DNA of 64,000 nucleotides from Microbulbifer variabilis ATCC 700307 (GTDB lineage: Bacteria; Pseudomonadota; Gammaproteobacteria; Pseudomonadales; Cellvibrionaceae): contig NZ_AQYJ01000025.1 of assembly GCF_000380565.1 (NCBI RefSeq), positions 1 through 64,000 of the forward strand, written 5' to 3'. Shown piece by piece: positions 34,678 to 45,016 of this stretch. The notes beneath the pieces were generated by a model. That model did no database searches, was not told the origin of the DNA, and saw only the letters and a list, made by a program, of their open reading frames with translations. The position numbers were made by a program, and so were the translations under genes. Position 1 is the stretch's first letter, and every line of letters starts with the position of its first letter.

Positions 34678-35715
34678 TTAACAAATCCTCGGCAACTGTT
34701 CTCCGGGTAATCGCTGTAACAAACGGTCACAACCCAGGCTGTTCCGCAGTATTACCTGGGCGTAGCCCTCGCCTTCAACACGACCTATGATTTCGCAAGA
34801 CGTACCCACGTCAGTTTCACGCAGGGTTGCGATAGCCAATTCGGAAGCGCTTTCGGGAATGATGGCTACAAAGCGCCCTTCATTGGCAACATAAAGTGGA
34901 TCTAACCCCAGTATTTCACAGGCTCCCTGCACTGCCTCACTAATGGGGATGCTGCTTTCCTCCAATACAAAGCTCCTGTTGGAACTCTCCGCCAATTCAA
35001 CCAGTGCAGTAGCCAATCCGCCACGAGTAAGATCCCTCAGGCAGTGGATTTCAACCCCGGCCCGCAGCAGTTTGGATACAGCGCCGTTGAGGGGAGCACA
35101 ATCACTCGCCAGGCTGCTTTCGAATTCAAGGCCTTCGCGGCTGGCCATTATGGAGATTCCATGACGACCAATATCTCCCGAAAGCAGAATCAGATCCCCA
35201 CTGCGGATACGACTGGGGTCTATAGATTGATTGCTCTCCAGGACGCCGACTCCACTGGTATTGATGTAGATACCGTCACCTTTGCCTCTTTCCACCACTT
35301 TGGTATCGCCGGTAACCAGCTTCACTCCGGTTTTACTGGCTGCTTCTGCCATTGATATCAGCACCCTTTCCAGTATTGCCAGTGGCAGTCCCTCTTCCAA
35401 AATGAGCCCACAGCTGAGGAACTTCGCTTCAGCTCCTCCCATTGCCAGGTCATTTACGGTGCCATACACCGCTAGCTCACCGATGTTGCCGCCGGGGAAA
35501 AATAGTGGAGTGATTACAAAGGAATCGGTGGTAAAGACCAACCTATCGGCATCCCAGGGAAGAGTTGCGCTGTCATGGGCTTGCGATACCCAGGAATTAT
35601 TAAATAATGGCTGGATATAGTTTTTAAGCAGACGCTGCGTCATCTCTCCGCCACTGCCGTGGCCAAGCTTGACGATCTCATCCGTTTTTGTGGGCAACGG
35701 ACACTGGATGTTCAC
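34678..35715 (-). CDS. hypE: Hydrogenase maturation protein HypE
   Basis: A 345-residue ATP-dependent dehydratase that converts the carbamoyl group delivered by HypF to cyanide for the [NiFe] site. The sequence has [60 protein letters not shown] and the C-terminal PRIC with the acceptor cysteine as the last residue. The start is taken as the GTG at 35715, with AGGAAAAACCCC before it. That overlaps hypD by 38 bp. The open frame extends further upstream, but that part is a shadow of hypD. It is the last gene of the hydrogenase operon. Confidence 0.93.
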   Translation of the reverse strand: MNIQCPLPTKTDEIVKLGHGSGGEMTQRLLKNYIQPLFNNSWVSQAHDSATLPWDADRLVFTTDSFVITPLFFPGGNIGELAVYGTVNDLAMGGAEAKFLSCGLILEEGLPLAILERVLISMAEAASKTGVKLVTGDTKVVERGKGDGIYINTSGVGVLESNQSIDPSRIRSGDLILLSGDIGRHGISIMASREGLEFESSLASDCAPLNGAVSKLLRAGVEIHCLRDLTRGGLATALVELAESSNRSFVLEESSIPISEAVQGACEILGLDPLYVANEGRFVAIIPESASELAIATLRETDVGTSCEIIGRVEGEGYAQVILRNSLGCDRLLQRLPGEQLPRIC

Positions 35716-36808
35716 GGGGTTTTTCCTGTTGGCTGTAGCGATAATAGGCGGAGCAGGCGCCCTCTGAAGAGACCATTGGAGCACCCAGAGGCTGCTCCGG
35801 GCGGCACCCCTTTCCAAAGTGGGGGCAATCTTTGGGTTTTTTCTGGCCCAACATAATTTCGCCACTGATACATTGATGACACTCGGCAGTGCTAATGCGT
35901 ATGAGATCAAATTTTGACTTGGCATCCAGTGCGGCGAACGCATCATTAAACACAAGGCCGCTCTGGGGAATCCAGCCAACACCACGCCATTGCTGCGCTG
36001 AAACCTTAAAAACTCTCCTTATCAGTTCCTGTGCTTGCCGGTTGCCAGCTTGCTCTACCGCGCGCAGATATTGGTTTTGTACGCGGTAAGCACCCTGCTC
36101 CAGTTGGCTGATGCACATCAGGATTCCCTCAAGGATATCAAGAGGTTCAAATCCGGTAACAACAATGGGGATATGGTGCCTCTGTACGAGTGGCAGGTAT
36201 CGCTCATAACCGGTGATTGAGCAAACATGGCCCGCTGCGAGAAAAGCCTGCACACGCGATTCTGGTGAGGAGCAAATGGAATCAATTGCTGGTGTAACCA
36301 GAAATTGCGACACAAGCATGGAAAAATTATCCAGTGCTTTATGTAGGGCTTGGGAAGCCGCTATCGCATTGGCTGCTGCAGTGGTTTCAAACCCTACCGC
36401 GAAAAAGACCACTTCCCTGGATGGATTTTGCTCGGCAATCTGCACTGCTTGTAGTGGTGAGTAGACAATTCTGACATCGCCACCCCGGGCTTTGACTGCA
36501 AGCAGATCACTTTCTGAACCCGGTACGCGCAACATGTCTCCAAATGAGCAGAAGATAACTTCAGGTATGGATGCAATGGCAATTGCGCGATCGACCATTT
36601 CAAGAGGGGTCACACAAACCGGGCAGCCGGGACCATGAACCAGCTCCAGCTCTTTGGGGAGTAATTGGTCCAGACGATTCTTAACGATCGCATGGGTCTG
36701 GCCACCGCAGACCTCCATTAGCGTCCAGGGCTTTGTGGTGACTTTGCGGATTTCTGTAGCTATTTTCCGAATGTTATCGCTTTGGCGATACTCATCAAGG
36801 AATTTCAT
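35678..36808 (-). CDS. hypD: Hydrogenase maturation protein HypD
   Basis: A 376-residue iron-sulfur protein that forms with HypC the scaffold for building the Fe(CN)2CO unit. [19 protein letters not shown] and [11 protein letters not shown] carry the CGGxTH and GPGCPVC motifs. The C-terminal cysteines lie in [17 protein letters not shown] and GACSAYYRY. The start ATG at 36808 overlaps the hypC stop by 4 bp (ATGA), with GGAGAGG upstream. The length is normal for the family. Confidence 0.96.
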   Translation of the reverse strand: MKFLDEYRQSDNIRKIATEIRKVTTKPWTLMEVCGGQTHAIVKNRLDQLLPKELELVHGPGCPVCVTPLEMVDRAIAIASIPEVIFCSFGDMLRVPGSESDLLAVKARGGDVRIVYSPLQAVQIAEQNPSREVVFFAVGFETTAAANAIAASQALHKALDNFSMLVSQFLVTPAIDSICSSPESRVQAFLAAGHVCSITGYERYLPLVQRHHIPIVVTGFEPLDILEGILMCISQLEQGAYRVQNQYLRAVEQAGNRQAQELIRRVFKVSAQQWRGVGWIPQSGLVFNDAFAALDAKSKFDLIRISTAECHQCISGEIMLGQKKPKDCPHFGKGCRPEQPLGAPMVSSEGACSAYYRYSQQEKPREHPVSVAHKNG

Positions 36809-37053
36809 GGCCTCTCCAGGGTGCCTGACTCGTCCAGAGCATCCAGGTAACGAAACACCCGCTCGGCTTCTGCTTCCTGAATCTGGCTGATAGCGATTCC
36901 CACATGGACAATCACGTAGTCACCGACTTGTGCATCGGGCACCAGCGATAAGTTGATTTCCCGTGCTATACCGCCGAATCGTACCTTGCCCATGCGTTCC
37001 AGCGGCGAGTTGCCGGTGATTGCTTCTACCAGGCCGGGGACCCCCAGGCACAT
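36805..37053 (-). CDS. hypC: Hydrogenase maturation chaperone HypC
   Basis: An 82-residue chaperone starting [13 protein letters not shown]. Cys2 is the residue that binds the Fe unit and the hydrogenase large subunit precursor. [20 protein letters not shown] is also typical of the HypC/HybG fold. The ATG has GGGAGG 11 bases upstream. It is coupled to hypD by ATGA overlap and lies 5 bp after hypF. Confidence 0.95.
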   Translation of the reverse strand: MCLGVPGLVEAITGNSPLERMGKVRFGGIAREINLSLVPDAQVGDYVIVHVGIAISQIQEAEAERVFRYLDALDESGTLERP

Positions 37054-37058
37054 AGTGC

Positions 37059-39365
37059 TTAACCTCCCAGTGGTTGGCCGGCAGCGGCCATGCAGTGGGC
37101 GTAGTACACCTGGCCAAGGGCAATACCTCCGTCATTTGGAGGTACCTGGCTGTGTGAGTGCACCGTAAAGTTGTACCGCTGAAGCAGAGAGGTAACCGTT
37201 TCTGTCAGCCGCTTGTTTTGGAAAACCCCACCCGACAAAAAAATTTGCGGCTCAGCAACTTCTCCAGCTACAGACAGGATCATCTGGGCCAAGGTATTGT
37301 GAAATGCCACTGCGCGCTGCGGTAAGGATCTTCCTTCATCATAAATTAACGCACTGACACTGGGTGCCCAGTCTAGTTGCCAGCGGTTGCCCCGCTTTTG
37401 CAGATCGAATGGATAGGCATCCCGGCTTTGGATACCGCGAGCCGAGTGCTCCAATGCCTGTGCAGCCTGCCCTTCATAACTGGTATGGCTTCTGAGACCA
37501 AGCAGAGCGGCAACAGCATCAAATAAACGGCCGGCACTGCTACATTGTGGGCTGTTAATTTCCCCTTTCAACATAGTGACCAGGTTTTGCCGCTCACCGC
37601 GGGAAAAACAACGTTTGATTAAATCGTGCTGCAGGGCCACGAAGCCGGATATTTCGTACAATAGCCCGGCTGCGGACCGTCGTGGTTCACGTACGGCTTT
37701 CTCACCACCAGGCAAAGGAAAAGTCCGCAGGCTGGCAATATTTTTGACGTCAGAATCGCCATTCCAGTAAAGGAACTCGCCTCCGCGAACCACACCGTCA
37801 ATATCATAACCAGTGCCATCCCAACAAATACCAAGTGCGGGGCCACTGTGGTTATGCTCTGCCATACAGGAGAAAAAGTGCGCAATATGATGTTGCACAC
37901 CGAGTTTTGGGGTTGGCTTACTAAGCGCCCAGCGATGAGAGTTAAAGCCGGGGTGCAAGTCGTGAACCAGGGTATGTGGCTCGCACTGCTGAAAGGCAGT
38001 CAGATCCTCGATGGTTTTGTCGAAGCGCTCAACACTGGTGGCGTTCTCCAAGTCACCAATGTGTTGGCTGGAATAGATCCAACCGGAATGAGATAGGGCC
38101 ACTGTATTTTTTTGATCTGCTCCCAACCCCAAATAAATGGCTGGGTGCTCAGTACTTTCCTGCGTAATTTGTGGGCGCATGAGTGGAAGAGGCGCAAAAC
38201 CACGGGCTCGGCGCAGCATGACAGGACGATTATCAATCACCCTGAGTACGGAATCATCAAGGTGGCGCAAAATCCCGCGATTATGCATAAGGAAACAATC
38301 GGCAATTTTGCCAAGCCGGGTCAGTGCTTCATTATTTTCAGTACAGATTGGCTCATCGGCCAGATTTCCACTGGTAGCAACCAGCGGTGCACCATATGTC
38401 TGGACCAAGAGCTGATGTAAAGGCGAAGCAGGAAGCATCACCCCCAATTCTGGGGAATCAGGAGCTACCAGGTTATGTATTCGCTGCCCGGCATCAGCTT
38501 TTGCCGCTAGTAGAACAATCGGCCTTTCGGGAGACGTAAGTAAGTCGGCTTCCACTTTGGAAACCTCACAATCCCGGTGTACGGCTTCCAGTGAAGGATA
38601 TAAAAGCGCAAAGGGTTTGTGTGGACGCTGTTTCCTTTTACGCAGCTTCTCCAGTGCTGCGCCATCAGCTGCATCTACAAGCAATTGGAAGCCACCAACA
38701 CCTTTTAACGCAACGATCTGTCCGCTGGATATCTCCGTCACGGCTCGTTCCAGAGCGTGCTCATTTGGAGCCAGCACTTTGCCTGTGCCATCAGATAATT
38801 CCAGTTGCGGGCCACATTCCGGGCAGGCATTGGGCTCAGCATGAAAACGGCGATCGGAAGGGTCTGTATATTCTTTGTGGCAACTGTCACAAAGGGGAAA
38901 TGCAGACATGGTGGTATTGGCCCGATCATAGGGGAGCTTATCGATAATGCTGAAGCGTGGGCCGCACAGGGTGCAGTTGATAAACGGATAGTTATAACGC
39001 CGGTCGTTGGGGTTTGCCAATTCGGCCAGGCAGTGATTGCACGGCGCTAGATCCGGAAGGATAAGGGTGGACTTTTCTGCATCCTTTGCACTTGCACGTA
39101 TCTCAAACCCGCTGTCCCCTTTTATAGGAACGAGTTTGGTGAGGACACTAAGGATTTGACTGTGAGGTGGTTTTTCATCCGGGACCCTGCGCAAAAACCC
39201 CGCTATATTCAGGGGATCGCCTTCTACCTCTAGCCGCACGCCACCACTATGGTTGACCACCCAACCATTGAGTTTACATTCCCTGGCCAAGCGATAGATA
39301 AATGGACGGAATCCAACCCCCTGCACCAAACCTGTAATTTCTACTTGCTGGCGTTCATTGTCCAT
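37059..39365 (-). CDS. hypF: Hydrogenase maturation carbamoyltransferase HypF
   Basis: A 768-residue protein with the full HypF layout: N-terminal acylphosphatase (GLVQGVGFRPFIYRLAREC), two zinc fingers (CNHCLAEL, CTLCGPRF, CDSCHKEY, CPECGP), a YrdC-like domain (ALKGVGGFQLLVDA) and a Kae1-like domain (HHIAHFFSCMAEH, GICWDGTG, FLSGGVFQN). It makes the carbamoyl group passed to HypE. The start ATG at 39365 overlaps the hypA-like gene by 11 bp. The frame is open further upstream, but that extension is a shadow of its neighbour. Confidence 0.96.
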   Translation of the reverse strand: MDNERQQVEITGLVQGVGFRPFIYRLARECKLNGWVVNHSGGVRLEVEGDPLNIAGFLRRVPDEKPPHSQILSVLTKLVPIKGDSGFEIRASAKDAEKSTLILPDLAPCNHCLAELANPNDRRYNYPFINCTLCGPRFSIIDKLPYDRANTTMSAFPLCDSCHKEYTDPSDRRFHAEPNACPECGPQLELSDGTGKVLAPNEHALERAVTEISSGQIVALKGVGGFQLLVDAADGAALEKLRKRKQRPHKPFALLYPSLEAVHRDCEVSKVEADLLTSPERPIVLLAAKADAGQRIHNLVAPDSPELGVMLPASPLHQLLVQTYGAPLVATSGNLADEPICTENNEALTRLGKIADCFLMHNRGILRHLDDSVLRVIDNRPVMLRRARGFAPLPLMRPQITQESTEHPAIYLGLGADQKNTVALSHSGWIYSSQHIGDLENATSVERFDKTIEDLTAFQQCEPHTLVHDLHPGFNSHRWALSKPTPKLGVQHHIAHFFSCMAEHNHSGPALGICWDGTGYDIDGVVRGGEFLYWNGDSDVKNIASLRTFPLPGGEKAVREPRRSAAGLLYEISGFVALQHDLIKRCFSRGERQNLVTMLKGEINSPQCSSAGRLFDAVAALLGLRSHTSYEGQAAQALEHSARGIQSRDAYPFDLQKRGNRWQLDWAPSVSALIYDEGRSLPQRAVAFHNTLAQMILSVAGEVAEPQIFLSGGVFQNKRLTETVTSLLQRYNFTVHSHSQVPPNDGGIALGQVYYAHCMAAAGQPLGG

Positions 39366-39627
39366 CCTTGGCCTCAAACTGAAGATTCTCCAGGATAATG
39401 TCCTGGGCCTCGGCATGATGGATATCAGTGAGTACCTCAATTTCCAGGCGCAAACCTTCCAGGGCAGTACCGAAAATTTCCTGCTCGAAGTGCTCGCGAA
39501 GGTGTGTTGGTGAAATATGTGCCAGTGCCCCAAGGCGCAACTTAGCCCCAACAACCTTGCCATCTTCAGCGGCGGAAAGTTGTTGAATCTTTTCGATCAG
39601 GTTCTTAATCAGTGATTGTTCGTGCAT
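39355..39627 (-). CDS. HypA-like protein without zinc-binding cysteines
   Basis: A 90-residue protein starting [20 protein letters not shown] and with GAKLRLGALAHISPTHLREH, which matches the first two thirds of HypA, the nickel carrier. Canonical HypA proteins are about 113 residues and bind zinc through two CxxC motifs. Here the matching region reads IHHAEAQDIILENLQFEAKD and has no cysteine, so the zinc domain is lost or replaced. The N-terminal MHE nickel-binding motif is kept. It overlaps the protease gene by 19 bp and has a GGAGG site. It may be a specialised accessory protein for this hydrogenase. Confidence 0.8.
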   Translation of the reverse strand: MHEQSLIKNLIEKIQQLSAAEDGKVVGAKLRLGALAHISPTHLREHFEQEIFGTALEGLRLEIEVLTDIHHAEAQDIILENLQFEAKDGQ

Positions 39628-40112
39628 TGCTGACCTCCATTGTCAGCCTGTACAAGTTCAGTGATTTGTTGCTCCGCGAGAACTGCCCCCCTCTTTACTT
39701 CAGCCGAGAGGCGATTACCGCAGGTAAAGTTCTCTGCGCATATAGCGAAAATCTCCAGCCGTCGGGGCAGTAGCCGTACATTCTTTCCCAGCTCTATGGC
39801 CTCTTTCAGGTTGAAGCCATGACTGGAGGTATTGCACAAGCTGGGGGCCAGCAAGTCTGCCAATCCATTGGCACGGATTAAATCTCCCTGCTTCCGCCCA
39901 CTCACTTGAACCGCATCTACCAGACAAACCCGGCGATCTTTCCACTGCCCCAGTAGACCAACCATATCCCCGCCGCTTTCATAGAATTCTGCAGCATGGC
40001 CTAGGGATGCTTTTAACTTTTGAAGTAAAAAGGGACCTACTCCATCATCGCTGCGAAAGCGATTGCCCAGGCTGATGAGTAACCAGCGTTCAGAGACTTC
40101 CTGGTTGGTCAT
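39609..40112 (-). CDS. Hydrogenase maturation protease
   Basis: A 167-residue endopeptidase of the HyaD/HycI fold: [40 protein letters not shown] and VDAVQVSGR. The acidic residues expected to bind nickel are in DDGVG and VDAV. It removes a C-terminal peptide from the large subunit once nickel is in place. The ATG at 40112 lies inside the end of the large-subunit gene, with which it overlaps by 23 bp. The C terminus overlaps the hypA-like gene by 19 bp. Confidence 0.88.
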   Translation of the reverse strand: MTNQEVSERWLLISLGNRFRSDDGVGPFLLQKLKASLGHAAEFYESGGDMVGLLGQWKDRRVCLVDAVQVSGRKQGDLIRANGLADLLAPSLCNTSSHGFNLKEAIELGKNVRLLPRRLEIFAICAENFTCGNRLSAEVKRGAVLAEQQITELVQADNGGQQCTNNH

Positions 40113-41400
40113 GTTGCAAATGTAGCTGCAGGAAGTGGGTTGAGCAGGAAATACAGGGGTCATAGTTACGAATGGCGCGCTCACATAAACCTTGTAACTG
40201 GTCCTCCGGCAAGTGCATAAACTTTGGCAGCATCAGGCGCAGGTCTTGCTCGATTGTTTTCTGGTTTTGTGAAGTGGGAGCAACAATTTTTGCGTGGGTT
40301 ATCTTGCCCTGTGCGTTGATGCCGTAGCGGTGGTACAAAAGTCCACGTGGAGCTTCGGTAGCGGCGCAGCCACTGGCCTTCCGTGGTTTGACGGTGAGGT
40401 AGGGATGGGCTGGAGGCTGGTAATTCTCGATAATCCGCAGTGCCTCATCGAAGGCATAAAGCACTTCCAGGCAACGCACCACAATGCTCTTGAATGGGTT
40501 GGTGCAGGGCGGCCTAAAATCCAGCTCTTCTGCCACTTGCTTGACCCTCGAAGAGAGGCGGGAATAGTTAAGATTGAAGCGCGCCATTGGCCCGACCAGG
40601 TAGGCGCCGCGTTCGATCAGAATACTGTGAAGAGCGGTGCTGTGCGGTACCTGCTCTTCACGAAAATATTGCTCATAGTCACCTGCTGAAATATCCAGTC
40701 CTCTACTCGATTGAATGCGACCTTCATTCATCGGGTATTCGTCTGGATTGACTAAGGAAACAAACTCAAACTCCTGGTTGTTTTCCGGGAATGGCAATCT
40801 AGCTGACCATCGACACATTTGCTCGGCTAAATCACGAGCGGCCAATAGCTGTTCGCGCAAGCTCTCGAATTGCTCCGGAATAGGTGTTCGATAGAAGCCT
40901 CCAACCCGGACATTGATCGGGTGGACCTCCCGCCCTCCAAGCAGTCGCAGCAGCGCATTGCCTGCTTTCTTTATCTCGAGAGCTTGGCGGACTATCTCCG
41001 GGTGACCCTTGGCCATAGCTACAGCACTGGGGTAACCGAGGAAGTCTGGCGCATGCAGCATACTGACATGCAACATGTGGCTCTCAATCCATTCCCCGCA
41101 GTAGAGCAACCGGCGCAGGGTCCTTAGCTCTGGCGTGGGCACCAAGTCCAGAGCATCTTCCATAGCATGTAGGGCACTCATCTGGTAGGCCACTGGGCAG
41201 ATGCCACATATGCGGGCAGTAATGTCGGGAGCCTCAGTGTAATCACGTCCGCGCAAGAAGGCTTCAAAAAAACGCGGAGGCTCAAAGATCTTCAGCTGAA
41301 CATCGTGCACTTGATCATCATCGTATCGAATAAAGAGCGCCCCCTCGCCTTCAACCCGCGCAAGATAATCAACTTTGATGGTTTTGCCTTTACCCGACAC
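40090..41400 (-). CDS. Group 3b-type [NiFe] hydrogenase large (alpha) subunit
   Basis: A 436-residue catalytic subunit. The L1 motif is [20 protein letters not shown] and L2 is [16 protein letters not shown]; their four cysteines hold the NiFe centre. Short proteins of about 430 residues with this L2 form belong to cytosolic bidirectional NAD(P)-linked hydrogenases of group 3b (sulfhydrogenases). A 15-residue tail after DPCISCSTH is the likely target of the protease encoded next. Translation starts with GTG at 41400 behind GGAG. Products of the next genes upstream supply electron transfer. Confidence 0.94.
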   Translation of the reverse strand: MSGKGKTIKVDYLARVEGEGALFIRYDDDQVHDVQLKIFEPPRFFEAFLRGRDYTEAPDITARICGICPVAYQMSALHAMEDALDLVPTPELRTLRRLLYCGEWIESHMLHVSMLHAPDFLGYPSAVAMAKGHPEIVRQALEIKKAGNALLRLLGGREVHPINVRVGGFYRTPIPEQFESLREQLLAARDLAEQMCRWSARLPFPENNQEFEFVSLVNPDEYPMNEGRIQSSRGLDISAGDYEQYFREEQVPHSTALHSILIERGAYLVGPMARFNLNYSRLSSRVKQVAEELDFRPPCTNPFKSIVVRCLEVLYAFDEALRIIENYQPPAHPYLTVKPRKASGCAATEAPRGLLYHRYGINAQGKITHAKIVAPTSQNQKTIEQDLRLMLPKFMHLPEDQLQGLCERAIRNYDPCISCSTHFLQLHLQHDQPGSL

Positions 41401-41415
41401 TCTTCATAAACTCCT

Positions 41416-42240
41416 TTAAGTAGTACGTTTTTTATTCACTTCCAGACTTTCACCTATTTTCTTAAAAGAACCTGCTAATGCATTGTAATTTCTAATATTT
41501 TCAATAATTGTTGCTTTGTCTGTACCCAGTTTTTCTGCCCACCAGTGGCAAAGAGATTCTCCATTAGGGTTTTCCTTTGGGCCATAGCAGGCATAGCAGC
41601 CACGGTTATAGCTTGGACATAGCGCGCCACAACCTGCATGGGTGATTGGCCCCATACAGGGGGTACCGTGAGCCACCCAGACACAGACATTGCCTTTCAA
41701 CTTGCACTCAATACAAACGGAGTGTGCAGAAACCTGCGGTGCCCGTTGATTCAAAAATGCACTGATTACTTCCAACAATTGAAGCTTGTTGATTGGGCAA
41801 CCCTGTAACTCAAAGTCCACCGGAACATGCGCAGAGATAGGTGTGGAATCTTTCAGGGTTGCTATGTAATCAGGCCGGGCATACACAACGGACGTAAATT
41901 CAGTGACATCGGCAAAATTGCGCAGAGACTGGATGCCCCCAGCGGTGGCACAGGCGCCAATAGAAACCAGGAACCTGGATTGCTTTCTGACCTTCTGAAT
42001 CCTTTGCACATCATCAGGTGTGGTGATTGAGCCCTCCACCAGGGAAATGTCATAGGGTCCCTCTTCCACCTTGCTGGACGCTTCCAGGAAGTAGGCAATC
42101 TCCACTTCCTCAGCAAGCAATAGGAGTTCGTCTTCACAGTCAAGCAGACTCAGTTGGCAGCCGTCGCAGGAAGTAAACTTCCATACCGCCAGCTTGGGTT
42201 TCCCCTTTTCGGTTGCTATAAGCCGTGGATCTGGAACCAT
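41416..42240 (-). CDS. Group 3b-type [NiFe] hydrogenase small (delta) subunit
   Basis: A 274-residue Fe-S subunit. The proximal cluster motif is [24 protein letters not shown] and GCPINK follow, and the C-terminal cysteine-rich region ([36 protein letters not shown]) binds further clusters. There is no Tat signal, so the enzyme is cytosolic. The start ATG at 42240 has AGGA upstream and overlaps the flavoprotein gene by 25 bp. Electrons pass from the NAD(P)-linked gamma subunit through this subunit to the NiFe site. Confidence 0.93.
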   Translation of the reverse strand: MVPDPRLIATEKGKPKLAVWKFTSCDGCQLSLLDCEDELLLLAEEVEIAYFLEASSKVEEGPYDISLVEGSITTPDDVQRIQKVRKQSRFLVSIGACATAGGIQSLRNFADVTEFTSVVYARPDYIATLKDSTPISAHVPVDFELQGCPINKLQLLEVISAFLNQRAPQVSAHSVCIECKLKGNVCVWVAHGTPCMGPITHAGCGALCPSYNRGCYACYGPKENPNGESLCHWWAEKLGTDKATIIENIRNYNALAGSFKKIGESLEVNKKRTT

Positions 42241-43022
42241 GCGCGGATATCCTGGTAGCAGAATACGGGGCCGTCCTTACAGATAAAGTTTGGCCCCCAT
42301 TGGCAGTGTCCGCAGAGACCAATGGCGCATTTCATATTACGCTCCATAGAAAGGTAGATAGCAGATTCAGGAACCCCTTTGCGCAGCAGCACCTGAATGC
42401 AAAAGCGCATCATAATTTCCGGCCCGCACAGGAAAGCGACCGTATTGGCGCCGTCGATATCAGAAGCCTGTAGAGGATCAGTAATGACGCCAATATGCCC
42501 GGGCCAGGCGTTGTCGCCGTGATCAACAGACATCACCACATCCAGCTTTGTTATCCAGTGTGGAATTTCATCTCCATAAAGAAGCTCTGTTGGGCGACGT
42601 GCACCGTAGAAAAGCCGGGCCCGACTGGCCTTCAGTTTCCCTTGCCAAGCCCTGTAAACGACAGGTCGCAAAGGTGCCAGGCCCAGGCCACCTGCTATAA
42701 GCAGCAGCTCCTTGCCCTCAATGCCCTGTAGTGGCCAACCTCTTCCAAACGGGCCGCGAACTCCCAGTGAATCCCCTTTCTTTAATCGCTCCAGTGCTCG
42801 AGTCACAGTCCCTTGTGCCCGAATGGTATGAACCAACAGACCCTCCTCCACTTCCAGACCACTGAATGAAATAGCAGATTCACCAGTACCAAAGGCATAG
42901 AGCATATTGAACTGGCCTGGCCCGTAGACCATGGGTGGTGATGCCGGACTTTCTAGATGCAAGGTGAAGGTTCCCGGGTACTCTTCCTGCCTGTGAATCA
43001 CCTTGTAGACTTCGGGGATCAC
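42216..43022 (-). CDS. Hydrogenase FAD/NAD(P)-binding (gamma) subunit
   Basis: A 268-residue ferredoxin-NADP reductase-type protein. The FAD site is near [20 protein letters not shown], the NAD(P) side has [19 protein letters not shown] and [11 protein letters not shown], and a C-terminal [2Fe-2S] site reads [20 protein letters not shown]. This matches the gamma subunit of sulfhydrogenases and the dihydroorotate dehydrogenase electron-transfer subunit. It starts with GTG at 43022, overlapping the upstream stop by 4 bp (GTGA). It probably exchanges electrons with NAD(P)H. Confidence 0.93.
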   Translation of the reverse strand: MIPEVYKVIHRQEEYPGTFTLHLESPASPPMVYGPGQFNMLYAFGTGESAISFSGLEVEEGLLVHTIRAQGTVTRALERLKKGDSLGVRGPFGRGWPLQGIEGKELLLIAGGLGLAPLRPVVYRAWQGKLKASRARLFYGARRPTELLYGDEIPHWITKLDVVMSVDHGDNAWPGHIGVITDPLQASDIDGANTVAFLCGPEIMMRFCIQVLLRKGVPESAIYLSMERNMKCAIGLCGHCQWGPNFICKDGPVFCYQDIRAWFQIHGL

Positions 43023-43501
43023 GGAGTCGTACCCGGCTCAGGTGGGGTGGAGCCATAGATATCGAGTAATTGAATACGAGCGGACTGCAATCGCTCGGTT
43101 GCAATCCGGGCAAAGCGCTTCATCAATTCGAAGCCGAGACGAGGTTCTGTTTCGCACTTTTCCCGCAAGCAGGCGCCACCGAGGCGTATGCTGCGAACTT
43201 CCTCCAGAGCACGTGCATCGAAGGCTGAAATGTAAGGTGGAAAGAGCCAGGACCAGCCGAAAATATCGCCGCCGTGTAGGGTCAGCAGGCATAAGGCGCC
43301 GCGGTTAGGCACAAAGGTTTCTACCGCCACCCGCCCACTGCGGATCAGAAAGAAATGATTGGCCGGCGTATCCTCCTTAGCGAGATGTTCTCCCTCGTGG
43401 TAGACGCAGTTTTCCGCACATGAGGCAAGAAACTGCAGATCGCTTTCTGGCAAACCATGAAAGAAAGGGTGTTCATGCAGCAGGTTGGCAATAGTCTTCA
43501 T
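43019..43501 (-). CDS. Cyclic nucleotide-binding-domain protein of the hydrogenase operon
   Basis: A 160-residue protein with one cNMP-binding fold: [53 protein letters not shown] and [14 protein letters not shown]. The phosphate-binding cassette is atypical, and there is no C-terminal helix-turn-helix as in Crp/Fnr. It is translationally coupled on both sides (ATGA with the beta-subunit gene, GTGA with the gamma-subunit gene). It is therefore likely an allosteric or assembly partner of the hydrogenase rather than a transcription factor. Similar proteins are known in other group 3b operons. Confidence 0.85.
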   Translation of the reverse strand: MKTIANLLHEHPFFHGLPESDLQFLASCAENCVYHEGEHLAKEDTPANHFFLIRSGRVAVETFVPNRGALCLLTLHGGDIFGWSWLFPPYISAFDARALEEVRSIRLGGACLREKCETEPRLGFELMKRFARIATERLQSARIQLLDIYGSTPPEPGTTP

Positions 43502-44673
43502 GGCTGTTCCAGGTTGCGAATAGTCCTGACTTCCTCTGTCAGGTCGATACCCACCGGACACCAGGTGATACAGCGGCCGCAGCCTACACACCCAGAACTA
43601 TCAAACTGGTCATGCCAGGTAGCAAGCTTATGTGTCATCCACTGCCGATAGCGTGAGCGCGTGTCTGCGCGCACCGAGCCCCCGGTGATATGGCTGAAGT
43701 CCGACGTAAAGCATGAGTCCCAGCGCTCCCAGCGCTCGGCATTTTCTCCGCTGAGGTCTGTAGTATCTTCAACGGTAGAACAGAAACAGGTAGGGCAGGC
43801 CATGGTGCAGTTGGCACAGGATAAACACCGTTCCGCCACTTTATCCCAACTGGGGCTCTCAAAATTGCGGTACAGTAACTCCTTTAGATCAGAGCTATCG
43901 AAGTGACGCGGTCCCTGTCGCATTTGAGTTTCAGCGCTTTCTATGCCCTTCTGTGCCTGCTGCTTCTCCTCTACCGTGGAGGGCTTGAGGGGTAACTGCG
44001 CCAGGATCTGCGCTCCTAACTCGGTACCGCTTTCAATCAAAAAGAAGTGGCGCTTACCCTCCAATACTTCTGTCATCGTTAGATCACTGGTAAGAGTCAC
44101 AGCAGGACCTGTTTGCATAGCCGTGCAAAAGCATGTGGGAGCCGCAGTGGTACAGTTTACTGCTACGGTAAATAGCCCACTTCTTCTGTCTCGATAATTA
44201 CTGTTGGGGTAGTCACTCTCTATCAGGACACGATCTTGGATAGCAATGGCGTGTAGCTCACAGCTACGCACGCCGAGGAATGCCAGCTTGGGGACGTCCT
44301 CCTTGATTTCGATAATTTGAACTTCTTGTTCCTGACGAGAGGATTTCCAAATGGGTCGATGAGGTAATTGCAGGTATTTTTTCCACGAGTGGGGCCCCAC
44401 GACATAGCCAAAGTAGGCATTGTCCGTACGGCGCTTTACCCGGTAATGCCCCCCTTCTTGTTCATCAGTCCAACCTTGGGGTAGATCGGCCGACGAGAGA
44501 ATCTTGCCATAAGTGATGGCCTTATCGACCAATGTAGGACCATACACCTCATATCCATGCTCGAGGATCGCTTGAATTAAGTCATCCAGGTCGGCAGCTT
44601 GTAACAGGTGTTCATAGCTATCCATATTTGCTGAATCAATTTGGCCCAGGTTAGCCATGCTGCCAACTCTCAT
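43498..44673 (-). CDS. Hydrogenase 4Fe-4S (beta) subunit
   Basis: A 391-residue electron-transfer protein, first gene of the operon. Two ferredoxin-type motifs lie near the C terminus: [18 protein letters not shown] and [16 protein letters not shown]. The N-terminal half (residues 70-230) has [20 protein letters not shown] and [19 protein letters not shown], typical of the sulfhydrogenase beta subunit (4Fe-4S dicluster). It probably links the gamma subunit to other carriers. The ATG at 44673 has a GGTGAG site; a GTG at 44685 and an ATG at 44658 are alternatives. The stop overlaps the next start by 4 bp. Confidence 0.9.
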   Translation of the reverse strand: MRVGSMANLGQIDSANMDSYEHLLQAADLDDLIQAILEHGYEVYGPTLVDKAITYGKILSSADLPQGWTDEQEGGHYRVKRRTDNAYFGYVVGPHSWKKYLQLPHRPIWKSSRQEQEVQIIEIKEDVPKLAFLGVRSCELHAIAIQDRVLIESDYPNSNYRDRRSGLFTVAVNCTTAAPTCFCTAMQTGPAVTLTSDLTMTEVLEGKRHFFLIESGTELGAQILAQLPLKPSTVEEKQQAQKGIESAETQMRQGPRHFDSSDLKELLYRNFESPSWDKVAERCLSCANCTMACPTCFCSTVEDTTDLSGENAERWERWDSCFTSDFSHITGGSVRADTRSRYRQWMTHKLATWHDQFDSSGCVGCGRCITWCPVGIDLTEEVRTIRNLEQP

Positions 44674-45016
44674 CTTACTCACCACTGAAGCGAATAGCGC
44701 TTAGGATTGCAATTGAGAGTAGATTGATAAGGAACTCAGCTGAACAGCTAATTAGGCGGAGAATGCTTTCAAATCTTTGTCGTTAAAGTTGAAGTGGAGT
44801 CACCTCTACAGCATTTCATCCTTAGAGAGTTCCTACTGCTTGTCTGGCTTTCTAGGTAAAATAGAGGTGACACTGGAAGTATAGCGCTGGGTTGCGGAAG
44901 TTATCTTTAGGAAGAAGGTCTCAAAAAGCTGGGAATAAAGTTTAAACATATAGGGGTAATCAGCTTAGTAAGAAATTCCTATATTTCTATTGTTCATAGT
45001 TAACTAAATAATACTG
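44674..45016. other. Promoter region of the hydrogenase operon
   Basis: About 340 bp without a gene. It carries the operon promoter on the left and the 3' end of a curlin-like gene on the right. A 10-bp inverted repeat is listed separately. No clear sigma-54 or Fnr box was found. Confidence 0.45.
44799..44871. repeat. 10-bp inverted repeat upstream of the hydrogenase operon
   Basis: GTCACCTCTA at 44799-44808 and TAGAGGTGAC at 44862-44871 are perfect complements, with 53 bp between. Their position about 130-200 bp before the operon start fits either a pair of regulatory half-sites or a remnant insertion. Confidence 0.5.

Noticed and set aside
35716..35985. Long N-terminal extension of HypE
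   Set aside because: The frame is open further upstream only because it shadows hypD; the extension is not HypE-like, and a GTG with a good ribosome site at 35715 gives the normal length.
39366..39563. Long N-terminal extension of HypF
   Set aside because: It is a shadow of the hypA-like gene on the same strand; the normal HypF start is at 39365.
44674..44800. Sigma-54 or Fnr site before the hydrogenase operon
   Set aside because: TTGATAAGGAACTC starts like an Fnr half-site but lacks the second half, and no GG-N10-GC pattern was found in the right place.
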